Shown: positions 16,075-24,378 of the stretch, piece after piece
Position numbering within the stretch: position 1 is the stretch's first letter
How the letters are laid out: each line of letters opens with the position of its first letter
Assembly: GCF_003013405.1 (NCBI RefSeq)
Contig: NZ_PXZL01000013.1
Location: forward strand, 659,343-723,342
Length of the DNA stretch: 64,000 nt
Source of the DNA: Brevibacillus formosus
Lineage (GTDB): Bacteria; Bacillota; Bacilli; Brevibacillales; Brevibacillaceae
Direction: 5' to 3'
Made by a program: the position numbers and the translations under genes
Notes under the pieces: generated by a model
What the model saw: the letters and a program-made list of their open reading frames with translations, nothing else
Told to the model about the DNA's origin: nothing
The model's database searches: none

Positions 16075-16737
16075 ATGGACACGAACCTAATCAAACAGAT
16101 CGAACGCCCCACATTACGCGAACAAGTATACCAAGGCTTGAAAAAAGCGATCATCATGCTAGAACTAAAGCCAGGACAACGAGTCAACGACAACGAACTG
16201 GCGGCTTTATTTGGCGTGAGTCGAACACCCGTAAGAGAAGCGCTCAAACGGTTGGAAGACGAAGGTTTAATTGAATCCGTTCCGGGATCTCTCACACGGG
16301 TAACACCCTTACTTGAAAAGGAGGCGAAGCACGCTTTTCCGGTTGTTGCGGCCTTACATGGGGTGGCAGCACGATTGTCGATGCCATTTGAAAGGGAGGA
16401 CATCTGTAGTCTGGAGCAATGGAATGAAAAGCTGCGGGTCGCGCTCGAACAGCAAGATGTGATCAAAGCGATTGAAGCAGATGACGGCTTTCACGACGTG
16501 ATCCTCGAGGCTGCGGGTAATCGAGAAATCTATTTGGCACTTGAGCGAGTTGTACCGAAAGTTCGGCGTTTGGAATTTGCTCGGTTTGGTTCCTTAGAAG
16601 GGGGGGAATCAGTAAAACAGCACAGCAGAATCATCGAAGCATTTCGAGACAACAACAGTCAGCTTGCCTCTTCTTTGGTGGAAGAAAACTGGATCAGCCT
16701 TGGCAGATTGCTTACGGACCATTCCAATGATGAATAG
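16075..16737 (+). CDS. GntR family regulator, FadR subfamily (FCD domain)
   Basis: The 220-residue protein has an N-terminal winged helix (residues 12-75: LREQVYQGLKKAI, VNDNELAALFGVSRTPVREALKRLEDEGLI) and a C-terminal FCD all-helical ligand domain (about 88-210). FCD regulators bind organic acids or amino acids. The start must be the ATG at 16075, since the winged helix begins within a dozen residues and no upstream start exists, yet a palindrome rather than a ribosome binding site precedes it. It is 11 bp upstream of an SHMT-like gene, whose substrate is probably linked to the effector. Confidence 0.88.
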   Translation: MDTNLIKQIERPTLREQVYQGLKKAIIMLELKPGQRVNDNELAALFGVSRTPVREALKRLEDEGLIESVPGSLTRVTPLLEKEAKHAFPVVAALHGVAARLSMPFEREDICSLEQWNEKLRVALEQQDVIKAIEADDGFHDVILEAAGNREIYLALERVVPKVRRLEFARFGSLEGGESVKQHSRIIEAFRDNNSQLASSLVEENWISLGRLLTDHSNDE

Positions 16738-16748
16738 GGGGTAATGGC

Positions 16749-18086
16749 ATGAGTACGGTTGAAATGAAGGGGGAAGTACATGATTCGCGTGTTTTGCAAT
16801 GGGCGCGATCCATTATCGAAGAGAGTCCGTCTCACCGTCTGATTCAGCAAGAGATCGTGAATGCTGTCAACCGCAATGCGATTTGGCGAGGCGAGGAATG
16901 TTTGAATTTGCTCGCACCAGAAGCACCCACCACGCCCATCGTACGTCAATTGCTCGCTTCTGAGGTTGGTACTCGCGCTGCGGAAGGACATATCGGCAGC
17001 ACGCAGAGATGGTTCGCGGGCACAAAATATATCGATGAAATCGAAGCGTTATGTGTTGAGCTGTTAAAAAAAGTATTCCACGCTAACTTTGCGGACCATC
17101 GACTGGTAGCGAGCATGATCGGGAACATGACGGTCTACGCGGCGTTAACGCAACCGGGCGATACGATTATGACGATCGCGCAACCGTTTGGGGGGCATTC
17201 CAGCAATCGGGTAGACGGGCCTGCTGGCATTCGTGGTTTGCAAATTGTCGATGTGCCCATGGACCCCGTTGAGCTTACCGTTGATCTGGAAGAGTTCGCT
17301 AAAGTCGCACGGCAAGTTAGGCCAAAGCTCGTTACCCTAGGAGCGTCCATGACCTTATTTCCATTTCCACTGAAGGAGATGGCTGAGATCGTGAAAGAAT
17401 GGGGCGGTCGCATTTATTTTGATGGCGCACACCAGTTGGGGTTGATCGGTGGCGGTCAATTTCAGGACCCGTTGCGAGAAGGGGCATGTGTGATGACTGG
17501 CTCTGCTGGGAAAACGTTTAGCGGTCCACAAAGCGGCATCATCGTCTGGAATGACCCGGAACTCTCGGTACCGATTACAGATGCCATCTTCCCAGCCCTT
17601 GCCGCGACACATCAAGTCAACCGGGTAGCGGCATTAGCAGCGGCGGCGGCGGAGTTTTTGGCATTTGGCAAGGAATACATGGCGCAAATTGTGACGAATG
17701 CACAAGCACTGGGAAAAGCATTCGATGAACGGGGAATACGGGTGCTTTGCGCACACAAAGGCTATACACGTACACACCAAGTCATTCTAGACGTAAAAGA
17801 GTTTGGCGGTGGGTACGAGGTAGGCAAGCGATTGGCAGAAGCGAACATCATTACCAACAAAAATTTGATTCCTGGTGACGGTCCTGAAGATTGGGACTTT
17901 CCAAGCGGTCTGCGCATTGGGACGACAGAAGTCACTCGCTTTGGCATGAAGGAACAAGAGATGGACACGATTGCAGAGTTGATTGTAAGTGTGTTGTCAG
18001 GCAGGGAAAAGCCAGAGGTTGTCCAATCTAAGGTGATCGAATTGCGCAGATCGTTTAGCAAGATGCAGTTCTGCTTCCCAGAATAG
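16749..18086 (+). CDS. PLP-dependent enzyme of the serine hydroxymethyltransferase fold
   Basis: This 445-residue protein follows the SHMT layout: GSTQRWFAGTKYIDEIE (substrate loop), VYAALTQPGDTIM, YFDGAHQLGLI (PLP-binding Asp-x-Ala-His) and the lysine loop SAGKTFSGPQSG, with Schiff-base Lys255. In true GlyA this loop reads TTTHKTLRGPRGG, so the residue before the lysine is Gly instead of His and the preceding threonines are gone. That makes ordinary SHMT activity doubtful; an alpha-methylserine or beta-hydroxyamino acid aldolase-like role is possible but unproven. GGGGGT precedes the ATG. It is co-transcribed with an FCD-type GntR regulator and ends at a strong terminator. Confidence 0.75.
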   Translation: MSTVEMKGEVHDSRVLQWARSIIEESPSHRLIQQEIVNAVNRNAIWRGEECLNLLAPEAPTTPIVRQLLASEVGTRAAEGHIGSTQRWFAGTKYIDEIEALCVELLKKVFHANFADHRLVASMIGNMTVYAALTQPGDTIMTIAQPFGGHSSNRVDGPAGIRGLQIVDVPMDPVELTVDLEEFAKVARQVRPKLVTLGASMTLFPFPLKEMAEIVKEWGGRIYFDGAHQLGLIGGGQFQDPLREGACVMTGSAGKTFSGPQSGIIVWNDPELSVPITDAIFPALAATHQVNRVAALAAAAAEFLAFGKEYMAQIVTNAQALGKAFDERGIRVLCAHKGYTRTHQVILDVKEFGGGYEVGKRLAEANIITNKNLIPGDGPEDWDFPSGLRIGTTEVTRFGMKEQEMDTIAELIVSVLSGREKPEVVQSKVIELRRSFSKMQFCFPE

Positions 18087-18101
18087 AGTAGTTAGGAATA
18101 A

Positions 18102-18143
18102 CACCGTATGCCGGAGTTCTGACCTTGGCATACGGTGCTTTTT
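18102..18143 (+). terminator. Terminator after the SHMT-like gene
   Basis: CACCGTATGCC (18102-18112) and GGCATACGGTG (18127-18137) form a perfect 11-bp stem followed by CTTTTTC. Confidence 0.9.
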
Positions 18144-18232
18144 CGGGTAGTAAGTGGACTCTCATTCTTGACAATATCATTTCATTTCGTAAATAATCGA
18201 TTGATACCATCAAAGAATGGGAGTCTAAACGG

Positions 18233-18715
18233 ATGAGTACAGACCATACAAACTCGGATGTTACCATTGATCAGACGACGAAAGAGCTAGCTCTCGTATT
18301 TGGTCAGTTGAAGCGGATCGGACATGTTTTCAGTCCTTCGAAAGACCTCCGGCAGAGCGAATTGAATATGCTTGTTTACTTGACCTACGTTAGTCCACCT
18401 GGTACGAACGGCATCAGAGTCTCCGAGCTAGGCAAACAGTTGAAAATAACGTCAGCAGCTGTGACCCATGTCATTCAATCACTCGAACAGCTTGGGCTTA
18501 TCACCCGTACCGTGGGACCCAAAGATCGACGCTCCATTCTCGTAGCCCCTACGAAAGAGGGCTTTGATTTTGTGGCAGCGAGGGAGCAAGAGCTGTTTAA
18601 TCGTTTTCAGCAGCTGCATGAGCATCTTGGTACGGATGATGCGCAGGCACTCATACGGATTTTAACGAAATCAATCAGATTCCTGCATACCTACCAGGAT
18701 AGCGATGAAGCATGA
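18233..18715 (+). CDS. MarR family transcriptional regulator
   Basis: A 160-residue MarR regulator with the winged helix at about residues 50-115 (VSELGKQLKITSAAVTHVIQ, LGLITRT, DRRSILVAPTKEG). GGGAG precedes the ATG. It converges on a reductase gene whose promoter holds a 17-bp palindrome of MarR operator size, so it may control that gene. Confidence 0.85.
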   Translation: MSTDHTNSDVTIDQTTKELALVFGQLKRIGHVFSPSKDLRQSELNMLVYLTYVSPPGTNGIRVSELGKQLKITSAAVTHVIQSLEQLGLITRTVGPKDRRSILVAPTKEGFDFVAAREQELFNRFQQLHEHLGTDDAQALIRILTKSIRFLHTYQDSDEA

Positions 18716-18746
18716 CCATAGTTCGAAGATGAACTATGGTTTTTTA
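18716..18746. terminator. Terminator between MarR gene and convergent reductase
   Basis: CCATAGTTC (18716-18724) and GAACTATGG (18731-18739) pair perfectly, followed by TTTTTTATT. The hairpin covers the last codons of the convergent reductase, whose stop lies inside it. Confidence 0.85.
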
Positions 18747-19630
18747 TTGTTTTGATAAGAACCTTGCTCCAGCTCTTTGAGGAGCGAGTTCGCAGAGGGG
18801 CTCCAATGCAGCTGTTGTTCAGCGCGCAATCCAGATATCCTCTGGTTGATGCTCGCCCCCCAAGCGGCTGGTCCTAATGCTTTGGCCGCATCCTCGTAGC
18901 TCCATGATTCCACTTTTTCTATCCCAGCTATTTTGGCAATCGAAGTCATGAGCTCTTTTGTCGTGATCATTTCCTTGGAAGTTGCATTGAATAATGAGCA
19001 TGGCTGTGCTCGCAAAAAAGCGGATTCGTAAAGCCTCGCCAAATCATCAACATCGATAGTAGACCATGCGGTTTGCCCGTCATCGATATAGTTGGCTGAT
19101 TGAGAGAGCTTCGTCCTTTGAATCGTTGCTTGAATGAGTCCACCGCCACGACCATACACAAGTGTAGGACGTATGACGATCGTACGAATATTGCGCTTGG
19201 CAGCTCTTAAAACTTCCTGTTCCTGGTTCGCTTTCCATTGGAGAAAAGGCAAAGGGTTGAGAGGAGAGTCCTCATCCACGACATTGTCGTACGTATCGTT
19301 ATAGATCAGCGTTCCGCTCGTATAAATGAATGGCTTCCCTGTGCCTTCCAAACCATCAAGCATTGCCTGAACCGCTGCTACATCCAGTTTTTCCATATCA
19401 GGAGTGTGCGAGATCGCCATATGAATGACCCCATCGAATTTTTTAACGCTTTTTGTTAACAGGGTGGTATCCGCAAGATCGCCAATAATCGGGGTGAAGC
19501 CTTGTGAGAGCAACAGCTCTGCTTTCTCTTCCGATCGAACAAGACCAGCAACCTGATACCCCTGGGACTGAAAATACTTGGCCACTACGGACCCGACATA
19601 ACCTGTTATCCCTGTAAGGAAAACATTCAT
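18734..19630 (-). CDS. NAD(P)-dependent epimerase/dehydratase family reductase
   Basis: A 298-residue extended short-chain dehydrogenase. It opens with the nucleotide motif TGITGYVGSVVAKYFQSQGY (residues 5-24) and has GVIHMA, YTSGT and VIRPTLVYGRGGG, typical of the epimerase/dehydratase family; the usual catalytic YxxxK is not clear. The open frame runs further upstream to 19828, but GGAGG precedes the ATG at 19630 and the Rossmann fold starts there. Substrate unknown. Palindromic direct repeats in its promoter suggest MarR control. Confidence 0.8.
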   Translation of the reverse strand: MNVFLTGITGYVGSVVAKYFQSQGYQVAGLVRSEEKAELLLSQGFTPIIGDLADTTLLTKSVKKFDGVIHMAISHTPDMEKLDVAAVQAMLDGLEGTGKPFIYTSGTLIYNDTYDNVVDEDSPLNPLPFLQWKANQEQEVLRAAKRNIRTIVIRPTLVYGRGGGLIQATIQRTKLSQSANYIDDGQTAWSTIDVDDLARLYESAFLRAQPCSLFNATSKEMITTKELMTSIAKIAGIEKVESWSYEDAAKALGPAAWGASINQRISGLRAEQQLHWSPSANSLLKELEQGSYQNNKKP

Positions 19631-19655
19631 GACAAAACCTCCCTCAAACACAATT

Positions 19656-19683
19656 AATTTAGTAACTAAATTATTTAGTAACT
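19656..19683. promoter_or_regulatory. MarR-type operator, palindrome plus direct repeat
   Basis: AATTTAGTAACTAAATT (19656-19672) is a 17-bp palindrome around a central A. Its core TTTAGTAACT recurs at 19674-19683, 16 bp on. The sites lie 26-53 bp before the reductase ATG. The convergent MarR protein is the nearest candidate binder. Confidence 0.65.
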
Positions 19684-19721
19684 TTAATGCGATGTCAACA
19701 GTGTTTGTAATTAACTGAATA

Positions 19722-19772
19722 TTGACAAAACAAAAGTTGGGTGTTATTTTCAAATTAGGAAAACGTTTACCC
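19722..19772 (+). promoter_or_regulatory. Promoter and LacI-type operator of the sugar operon
   Basis: TTGACA (19722-19727), 17 bp, TATTTT (19745-19750). Directly downstream, GGAAAACGTTTACC (about 19758-19771) centres on AAACGTTT, the CG-centred dyad typical of LacI/CcpA-family operators. A LacI protein bound there would block transcription of its own operon. Confidence 0.6.
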
Positions 19773-19798
19773 GTTACATAGAAAGTGGGTGAAGAACC

Positions 19799-20806
19799 AT
19801 TACTGTAACCATTAAAGACATCGCACAACTCGCCAACGTTTCCATCGCGACTGTTTCGCGCGTGCTGAACAATTCCAAGCCAGTCCGTCCAGAGCTGCGG
19901 GAAAGAGTCTTGAAAATCGTGCAGGAGACGGGCTTTCAGCCGAATGCGATTGCCAGGAGCTTGGTCAGCAAGGAAACCCGCATCATCGGGGTGATGGTTC
20001 CCGATATCTCCAACAATTTTTACTCCAATCTCATTTACGGAATTGACAGCGTCATTAGTGAGTACGACTACAGCATGTTCTTGGCGATATCCGATGAAGT
20101 GGTGGACAAAGAGCTAAAGTACTTGCGACTGTTCAAAGAAAAACAAATCGATGGTGTCATTATTGCGAGCATTCATTTCCTGGAGGGCAATATCCAGACG
20201 CTGCAAGAAATTCAGGTTCCCCTTGTTGTTACCGGCCACGATTTGCCCGGCTATCAGATTCCGACTGTCAACGTCAACAATGTGCAAGCCTCCTATGATG
20301 CTACGGCCTATCTCATCTCGCAAGGCCATACCAAGATTGCGTGTATATCTGGTCCACTGTGGGACCCGCCGTGCGGTCTGGATCGCATGGGCGGTTACCG
20401 AAAAGCCATGCGGGCACATGATTTGCCGATCCATGAAGGATTCGTCGTGGAAGGGGAATTCACAGCCAAGAGCGGTTACGAAGCCATGCGCCGTATTTGT
20501 GAGGAAAAAATTCGCCCGACAGCCGTTTTTGTCGCCACAGACCTGATGGCGGTGGGCGTCCTCAATTACTTGTATGACCATGGCATTCGTGTACCAGAAG
20601 ACATCTCCGTCATGGGCTTCGACAATTTGGAGCTCGCCTCATTATCCCGCCCCATGCTCACCACCGTGCACAATGACCCGTTCATGTACGGAAAAGCCGC
20701 AGCAGAGCAGTTACTCAGACAAATCCGCAATGAACCTGTAGAGAGAATGAGCACCGTCCCACACCATCTCGTGATTCGCCAAACCGTAAGCGCTTTACTG
20801 AAGTGA
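19799..20806 (+). CDS. LacI family transcriptional regulator, apparent ATT start
   Basis: The 335-residue protein has the LacI helix-turn-helix (TVTIKDIAQLANVSIATVSRVLNN) and a periplasmic-binding-protein-like sugar domain (IGVMVPDISNNFYSNLIYGI onward). The first ATG/GTG/TTG in frame is the GTG at 19862, which would cut the DNA-binding domain in half. Going upstream, the frame is open to a TGA at 19790. The only plausible start between is ATT at 19799, giving (M)TVTIKDIA, exactly where LacI proteins begin, with GGGTGA 6 nt before it. AUU initiation, as in infC, is inferred; an ATG-to-ATT mutation is the alternative. It heads a sugar transport operon and probably represses it. Confidence 0.85.
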   Translation: MTVTIKDIAQLANVSIATVSRVLNNSKPVRPELRERVLKIVQETGFQPNAIARSLVSKETRIIGVMVPDISNNFYSNLIYGIDSVISEYDYSMFLAISDEVVDKELKYLRLFKEKQIDGVIIASIHFLEGNIQTLQEIQVPLVVTGHDLPGYQIPTVNVNNVQASYDATAYLISQGHTKIACISGPLWDPPCGLDRMGGYRKAMRAHDLPIHEGFVVEGEFTAKSGYEAMRRICEEKIRPTAVFVATDLMAVGVLNYLYDHGIRVPEDISVMGFDNLELASLSRPMLTTVHNDPFMYGKAAAEQLLRQIRNEPVERMSTVPHHLVIRQTVSALLK

Positions 20807-20870
20807 GGCAACAAGTCTTACCATATAGAAGAAGCAACCGAGTTTACTCATTCAAAAGGGGTGAAGAGAT

Positions 20871-21839
20871 ATGAAGCTTGGCGTATTTACCGTTCTTTTT
20901 AGCGAGAAGTCGTTCGAAGAAATGCTGGATCATGTGAAGGCGGCAGGTTTAGAAGCCGTGGAAATCGGCACAGGCTGCTATCCGGGCAATGCACACTGCA
21001 ACCTGGATGAGCTGTTGGAAAATCCGGAAAAAAGACGAGCGTACAAAAAAGCAGTAGAGGATCGGGGATTGATAATCAGCGCGCTCAGTTGTCACGGCAA
21101 CCCGTTGACACCAGATAAAAGCTTTGCGCAGCAGTCCCACGATACGTTTGTGAAAACGGTACAGCTTGCCGAGATGCTGGAGGTGCCTGTGGTCAATTGC
21201 TTTTCCGGCACGGCAGGCGACCACGAAGGAGCGAAGTACCCCAGCTGGCCTGTTGCTCCTTGGCCCAATGAGTATCGAGACGTGCTCCATTGGCAATGGA
21301 ACGAAAAGCTCATCCCGTATTGGCGCGAATGGGCTGCTTATGCGACTGAGCATCATGTCAAGGTTGCGTTGGAACTGCATGGCGGCTTTCTCGTCCACAC
21401 ACCAGGGACACTGTTGAAGCTGCGGGAACAGGTAGGCGAGGGAATCGGGGCAAACTTCGATCCTAGTCATATGTGGTGGCAAGGGATTGATCCAGTAGCT
21501 GCAATCAAAATCTTGGGCAAAGAAAAAGCCATTTATCATTTCCATGCCAAAGACACGTACATTGACCAGGAAAAAGTGAATATGTACGGGCTGACGGATA
21601 TGAATTCCTACGCCAATCTACATGAACGTGCGTGGTATTTCCGGACTGTAGGCTATGGTCATTCACAGCAGACGTGGGCAGATATGATGAGTGCACTGCG
21701 CATGAATGGATACGATTATGTCGTGAGCATCGAGCACGAGGATGCCATCATGTCGATTGAGGAAGGCTTTCAACGAGCTGTTCAAAATCTGCAGCAAGTC
21801 ATCTTGCGAGAACCAGTCCAGAATCTGTGGTGGGTGTAG
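20871..21839 (+). CDS. Sugar phosphate isomerase/epimerase family TIM-barrel protein
   Basis: A 322-residue xylose isomerase-like (AP endonuclease 2 superfamily) TIM barrel. Metal-site residues are visible in VALELHGG (Glu), GANFDPSHMWWQGIDP (Asp, His), HFHAKDT and VSIEHED. Relatives act as epimerases, keto-sugar isomerases or hydroxypyruvate isomerases; the exact reaction cannot be read here. GGGGTG precedes the ATG. It is followed within 12 bp by a Gfo/Idh/MocA oxidoreductase, a pairing common in pathways that oxidise sugars or inositols to keto intermediates, and an ABC importer comes next. Confidence 0.82.
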   Translation: MKLGVFTVLFSEKSFEEMLDHVKAAGLEAVEIGTGCYPGNAHCNLDELLENPEKRRAYKKAVEDRGLIISALSCHGNPLTPDKSFAQQSHDTFVKTVQLAEMLEVPVVNCFSGTAGDHEGAKYPSWPVAPWPNEYRDVLHWQWNEKLIPYWREWAAYATEHHVKVALELHGGFLVHTPGTLLKLREQVGEGIGANFDPSHMWWQGIDPVAAIKILGKEKAIYHFHAKDTYIDQEKVNMYGLTDMNSYANLHERAWYFRTVGYGHSQQTWADMMSALRMNGYDYVVSIEHEDAIMSIEEGFQRAVQNLQQVILREPVQNLWWV

Positions 21840-21850
21840 GAGGGGAGAAT

Positions 21851-22909
21851 ATGACGAATCAGCGCAAATGGAAAATCGGAATCATCGGTGCAGGGGGGAT
21901 TACAGAAGCACACCTGGAGGCGATCAGGGAAGAGCCGCGAGCAGAGGTAGTTGCCATTGCAGATATTTCCTCAGAAATGGCTTCCTATCGTGCGAAACGG
22001 CATGATATTCCACAAGTTTTCACTGAATACGAGACAATGCTACAAGAGTCTGATACAGACGCGATTATTGTTTGTGTCCCGAACTACTTGCATGCAGAAG
22101 CAACAAAAAGTGCGCTTGCAGCAGGCAAACACTTGCTATGCGAAAAGCCGATGGCGATGAATGCCCAAGAAGCAGAGGAAATGATCGAAGCCGCGAAGAA
22201 AGCAGACAAAATCCTCATGGTAGCACAAAACAACCGATTCCGAAGCGATTCCCTGCAAGTCAAAACATGGCTGAAGGAAGGAAAGCTGGGGAACATTTAT
22301 CATGCCAAGACCGGATGGGTCAGACGAAATGGAATACCCGGATGGGGAAGCTGGTTTACGCAAAAAGAATGGGCAGGCGGCGGTCCGTTGATTGACATCG
22401 GCGTACATATGCTCGATTTGACCTTATGGCTCTTGGACCATCCAAAGCCTGTATCCGTCCTCGGACAGACGTACGCGCAATTCGGACCTCACAAACGCGG
22501 CTTGTCAGAGTGGGGAAGGATCGATGATAACGGGAAGTTTGACGTGGAAGATATGGCAGTGGCGATGATCACCTTTGAGAACGGATTGTCGCTTACGCTC
22601 GATGCAAGCTGGGCTTCTCACATCGCAGAGGAAAACGTTTTCCTTCAACTATATGGACAAGAGGGTGGGGCATCCCTTCGTTTATTGGAGAACCAGTTCA
22701 CGCTTTACCACGAGTGGAACGGCGTAACTGCTTCGACAGAATTAACACCAAAACCTCAAAAAGAACGCATACTCTTATTCCGTAATTTCATAGACGCCAT
22801 CGAAGGGAAAGCAGAGGTTCTCTGCACACCGGAACAAGCCTTGTACATCAACAGATTGATTGAAGCCATCTACGCATCCGCACAAAAAGGTGAAGCAGTC
22901 CGTTTCTAA
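21851..22909 (+). CDS. Gfo/Idh/MocA family oxidoreductase
   Basis: A 352-residue NAD(P)-dependent sugar dehydrogenase. The Rossmann motif GIIGAGGITEAHLEAI lies near residues 11-26, the family motif LCEKPMAMN near 98 with its conserved Lys, and the catalytic-region GGGPLIDIGVHMLDL near 180. AGGAGGGGAGA decides for the ATG at 21851 over the GTG at 21827. It probably oxidises or reduces the sugar imported by the downstream ABC system, together with the TIM-barrel enzyme upstream. Substrate unknown. Confidence 0.85.
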   Translation: MTNQRKWKIGIIGAGGITEAHLEAIREEPRAEVVAIADISSEMASYRAKRHDIPQVFTEYETMLQESDTDAIIVCVPNYLHAEATKSALAAGKHLLCEKPMAMNAQEAEEMIEAAKKADKILMVAQNNRFRSDSLQVKTWLKEGKLGNIYHAKTGWVRRNGIPGWGSWFTQKEWAGGGPLIDIGVHMLDLTLWLLDHPKPVSVLGQTYAQFGPHKRGLSEWGRIDDNGKFDVEDMAVAMITFENGLSLTLDASWASHIAEENVFLQLYGQEGGASLRLLENQFTLYHEWNGVTASTELTPKPQKERILLFRNFIDAIEGKAEVLCTPEQALYINRLIEAIYASAQKGEAVRF

Positions 22910-22932
22910 CATGAGCATAGGGGGTTACTTAG

Positions 22933-24270
22933 ATGAAAGTTGCGAAAAGACTTACATCCGTTGGACTTACCTTATTAATGGCCTTCTCACTGGCAGCATG
23001 TTCTTCCACACCTCAGCAAGCTTCTACAGATACAACTCCATCACAGCCTTCAACACCAACCGCACCCAAAACAGAGCCAGCACAGCCCACAGCCGAAAAA
23101 ATCAAGCTTGTCTACGCACGCGGAAAGGACGCGACGGATTCCACCAAAAAGCTCGTGGAAGCGTTCCAAAAGGCCCATCCGAATATCGAAGTAGAAATTC
23201 GTGAGATGCCTGCTGATTCCGGGCAGAGTCATGATCAATACGTCACCATGTTTAGTGCCCAATCCTCCGAGATCGACGTGTTTGACCTCGATGTCATCTG
23301 GCCAGCTGAATTCGCACAAGCGGGTTATCTTCTGCCGCTCGACCGCCTGATGGAACAGGACGGGATCGAAACCGGAAAATATATCAAAGGGGCCATGGAT
23401 GCCGGGAACTTTGGCGGTCAGCAATGGACCATGCCCAAGTTTATCGACGCGGGACTCTTGTTTTACCGCAAAGATCTCGTATCCGAAGCCCCAAAGACGT
23501 GGGATGACCTGATTGCCCAAGCAAAAGCAACGAAGGGCAAGGGCGGCACGAAGTTCGGCTACTTGATGCAAGCCAAGCAATATGAAGGATTGGTTTGCAA
23601 TTTTGTCGAGTTCAGTGCATCGTACGGTGGAAAAATTTTGGATGAACAAGGCAAAGTAGCAGTCAACAATCCAGCTACGATCAAAGGATTGAAAAAAATG
23701 ATCGAGGTCGTCAAATCTGATTTCGTCCCAACCAATATCACCACATTCATGGAGCCGGAATCACACACGGCGTTCCTAGAAGGGCAGGCACCATTTATCC
23801 GCAACTGGCCGTATCAGTTCGCGTTGGCGCAGGATCAGGCCCAGTCCAAAATCGTTGATCAAGTCGGGATCGCTCCGCTGCCAGCAGGCGATGCAGGCTC
23901 CGCAGCAGCGCTCGGCGGTTGGATGGGCGGAATCAACAAGTTCTCGAAGCACCCAAAAGAAGCATGGGAATTCCTCAAATTCATGACAGGTCCAGAGGGT
24001 CAGAAAATATCGGCAGTAGAAGGTGGGCTCGCACCAACCTACCTGCCAGCTTACGAGGATGCCGATGTTCAAAAAGCCAGTCCGTTGTTTGCCAACAAAG
24101 ATTTCGTCGATGGCGTAAGCGCTGCTGTATCCCGTCCAACGACTCCGATCTATCCAAAAATTTCGGAAGTAATCCAGATCGAAGTGTCCAAAGCGCTCGC
24201 GGGACAGCAAACAGCCGAGCAAGCGGTGCAAAACATGGAAACGCAGATGAACGAATTGATCAAAAAATAA
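22933..24270 (+). CDS. ABC transporter sugar-binding lipoprotein
   Basis: A 445-residue extracellular binding protein. The signal peptide ends in the lipobox LAAC (Cys at about residue 20), followed by a Ser/Thr/Pro/Gln-rich linker, so it is anchored to the outer face of the membrane. The mature part is of the MalE/UgpB class (family 1), with FDLDVIWPAEFAQAGYLLPL, PKTWDDLIAQAKAT and WEFLKFMTGPEGQ. GGGGG precedes the ATG. Two permease genes follow, completing the membrane part of a sugar importer. Confidence 0.9.
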   Translation: MKVAKRLTSVGLTLLMAFSLAACSSTPQQASTDTTPSQPSTPTAPKTEPAQPTAEKIKLVYARGKDATDSTKKLVEAFQKAHPNIEVEIREMPADSGQSHDQYVTMFSAQSSEIDVFDLDVIWPAEFAQAGYLLPLDRLMEQDGIETGKYIKGAMDAGNFGGQQWTMPKFIDAGLLFYRKDLVSEAPKTWDDLIAQAKATKGKGGTKFGYLMQAKQYEGLVCNFVEFSASYGGKILDEQGKVAVNNPATIKGLKKMIEVVKSDFVPTNITTFMEPESHTAFLEGQAPFIRNWPYQFALAQDQAQSKIVDQVGIAPLPAGDAGSAAALGGWMGGINKFSKHPKEAWEFLKFMTGPEGQKISAVEGGLAPTYLPAYEDADVQKASPLFANKDFVDGVSAAVSRPTTPIYPKISEVIQIEVSKALAGQQTAEQAVQNMETQMNELIKK

Positions 24271-24378
24271 GCGGCAACATATGGCGCTTCCAAGGGGGGC
24301 TAACCGGCCTCCTTGGAAGTTGCACAACAATCTGGCAAGCACAAGCAAGCTTCTAGCGGGAAGGAAGGTGGTGAACGG

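Noticed and set aside
20114..21545. Reverse frames of 155 and 198 codons opposite the LacI and isomerase genes
   Set aside because: Both are antisense shadows of well-supported genes.
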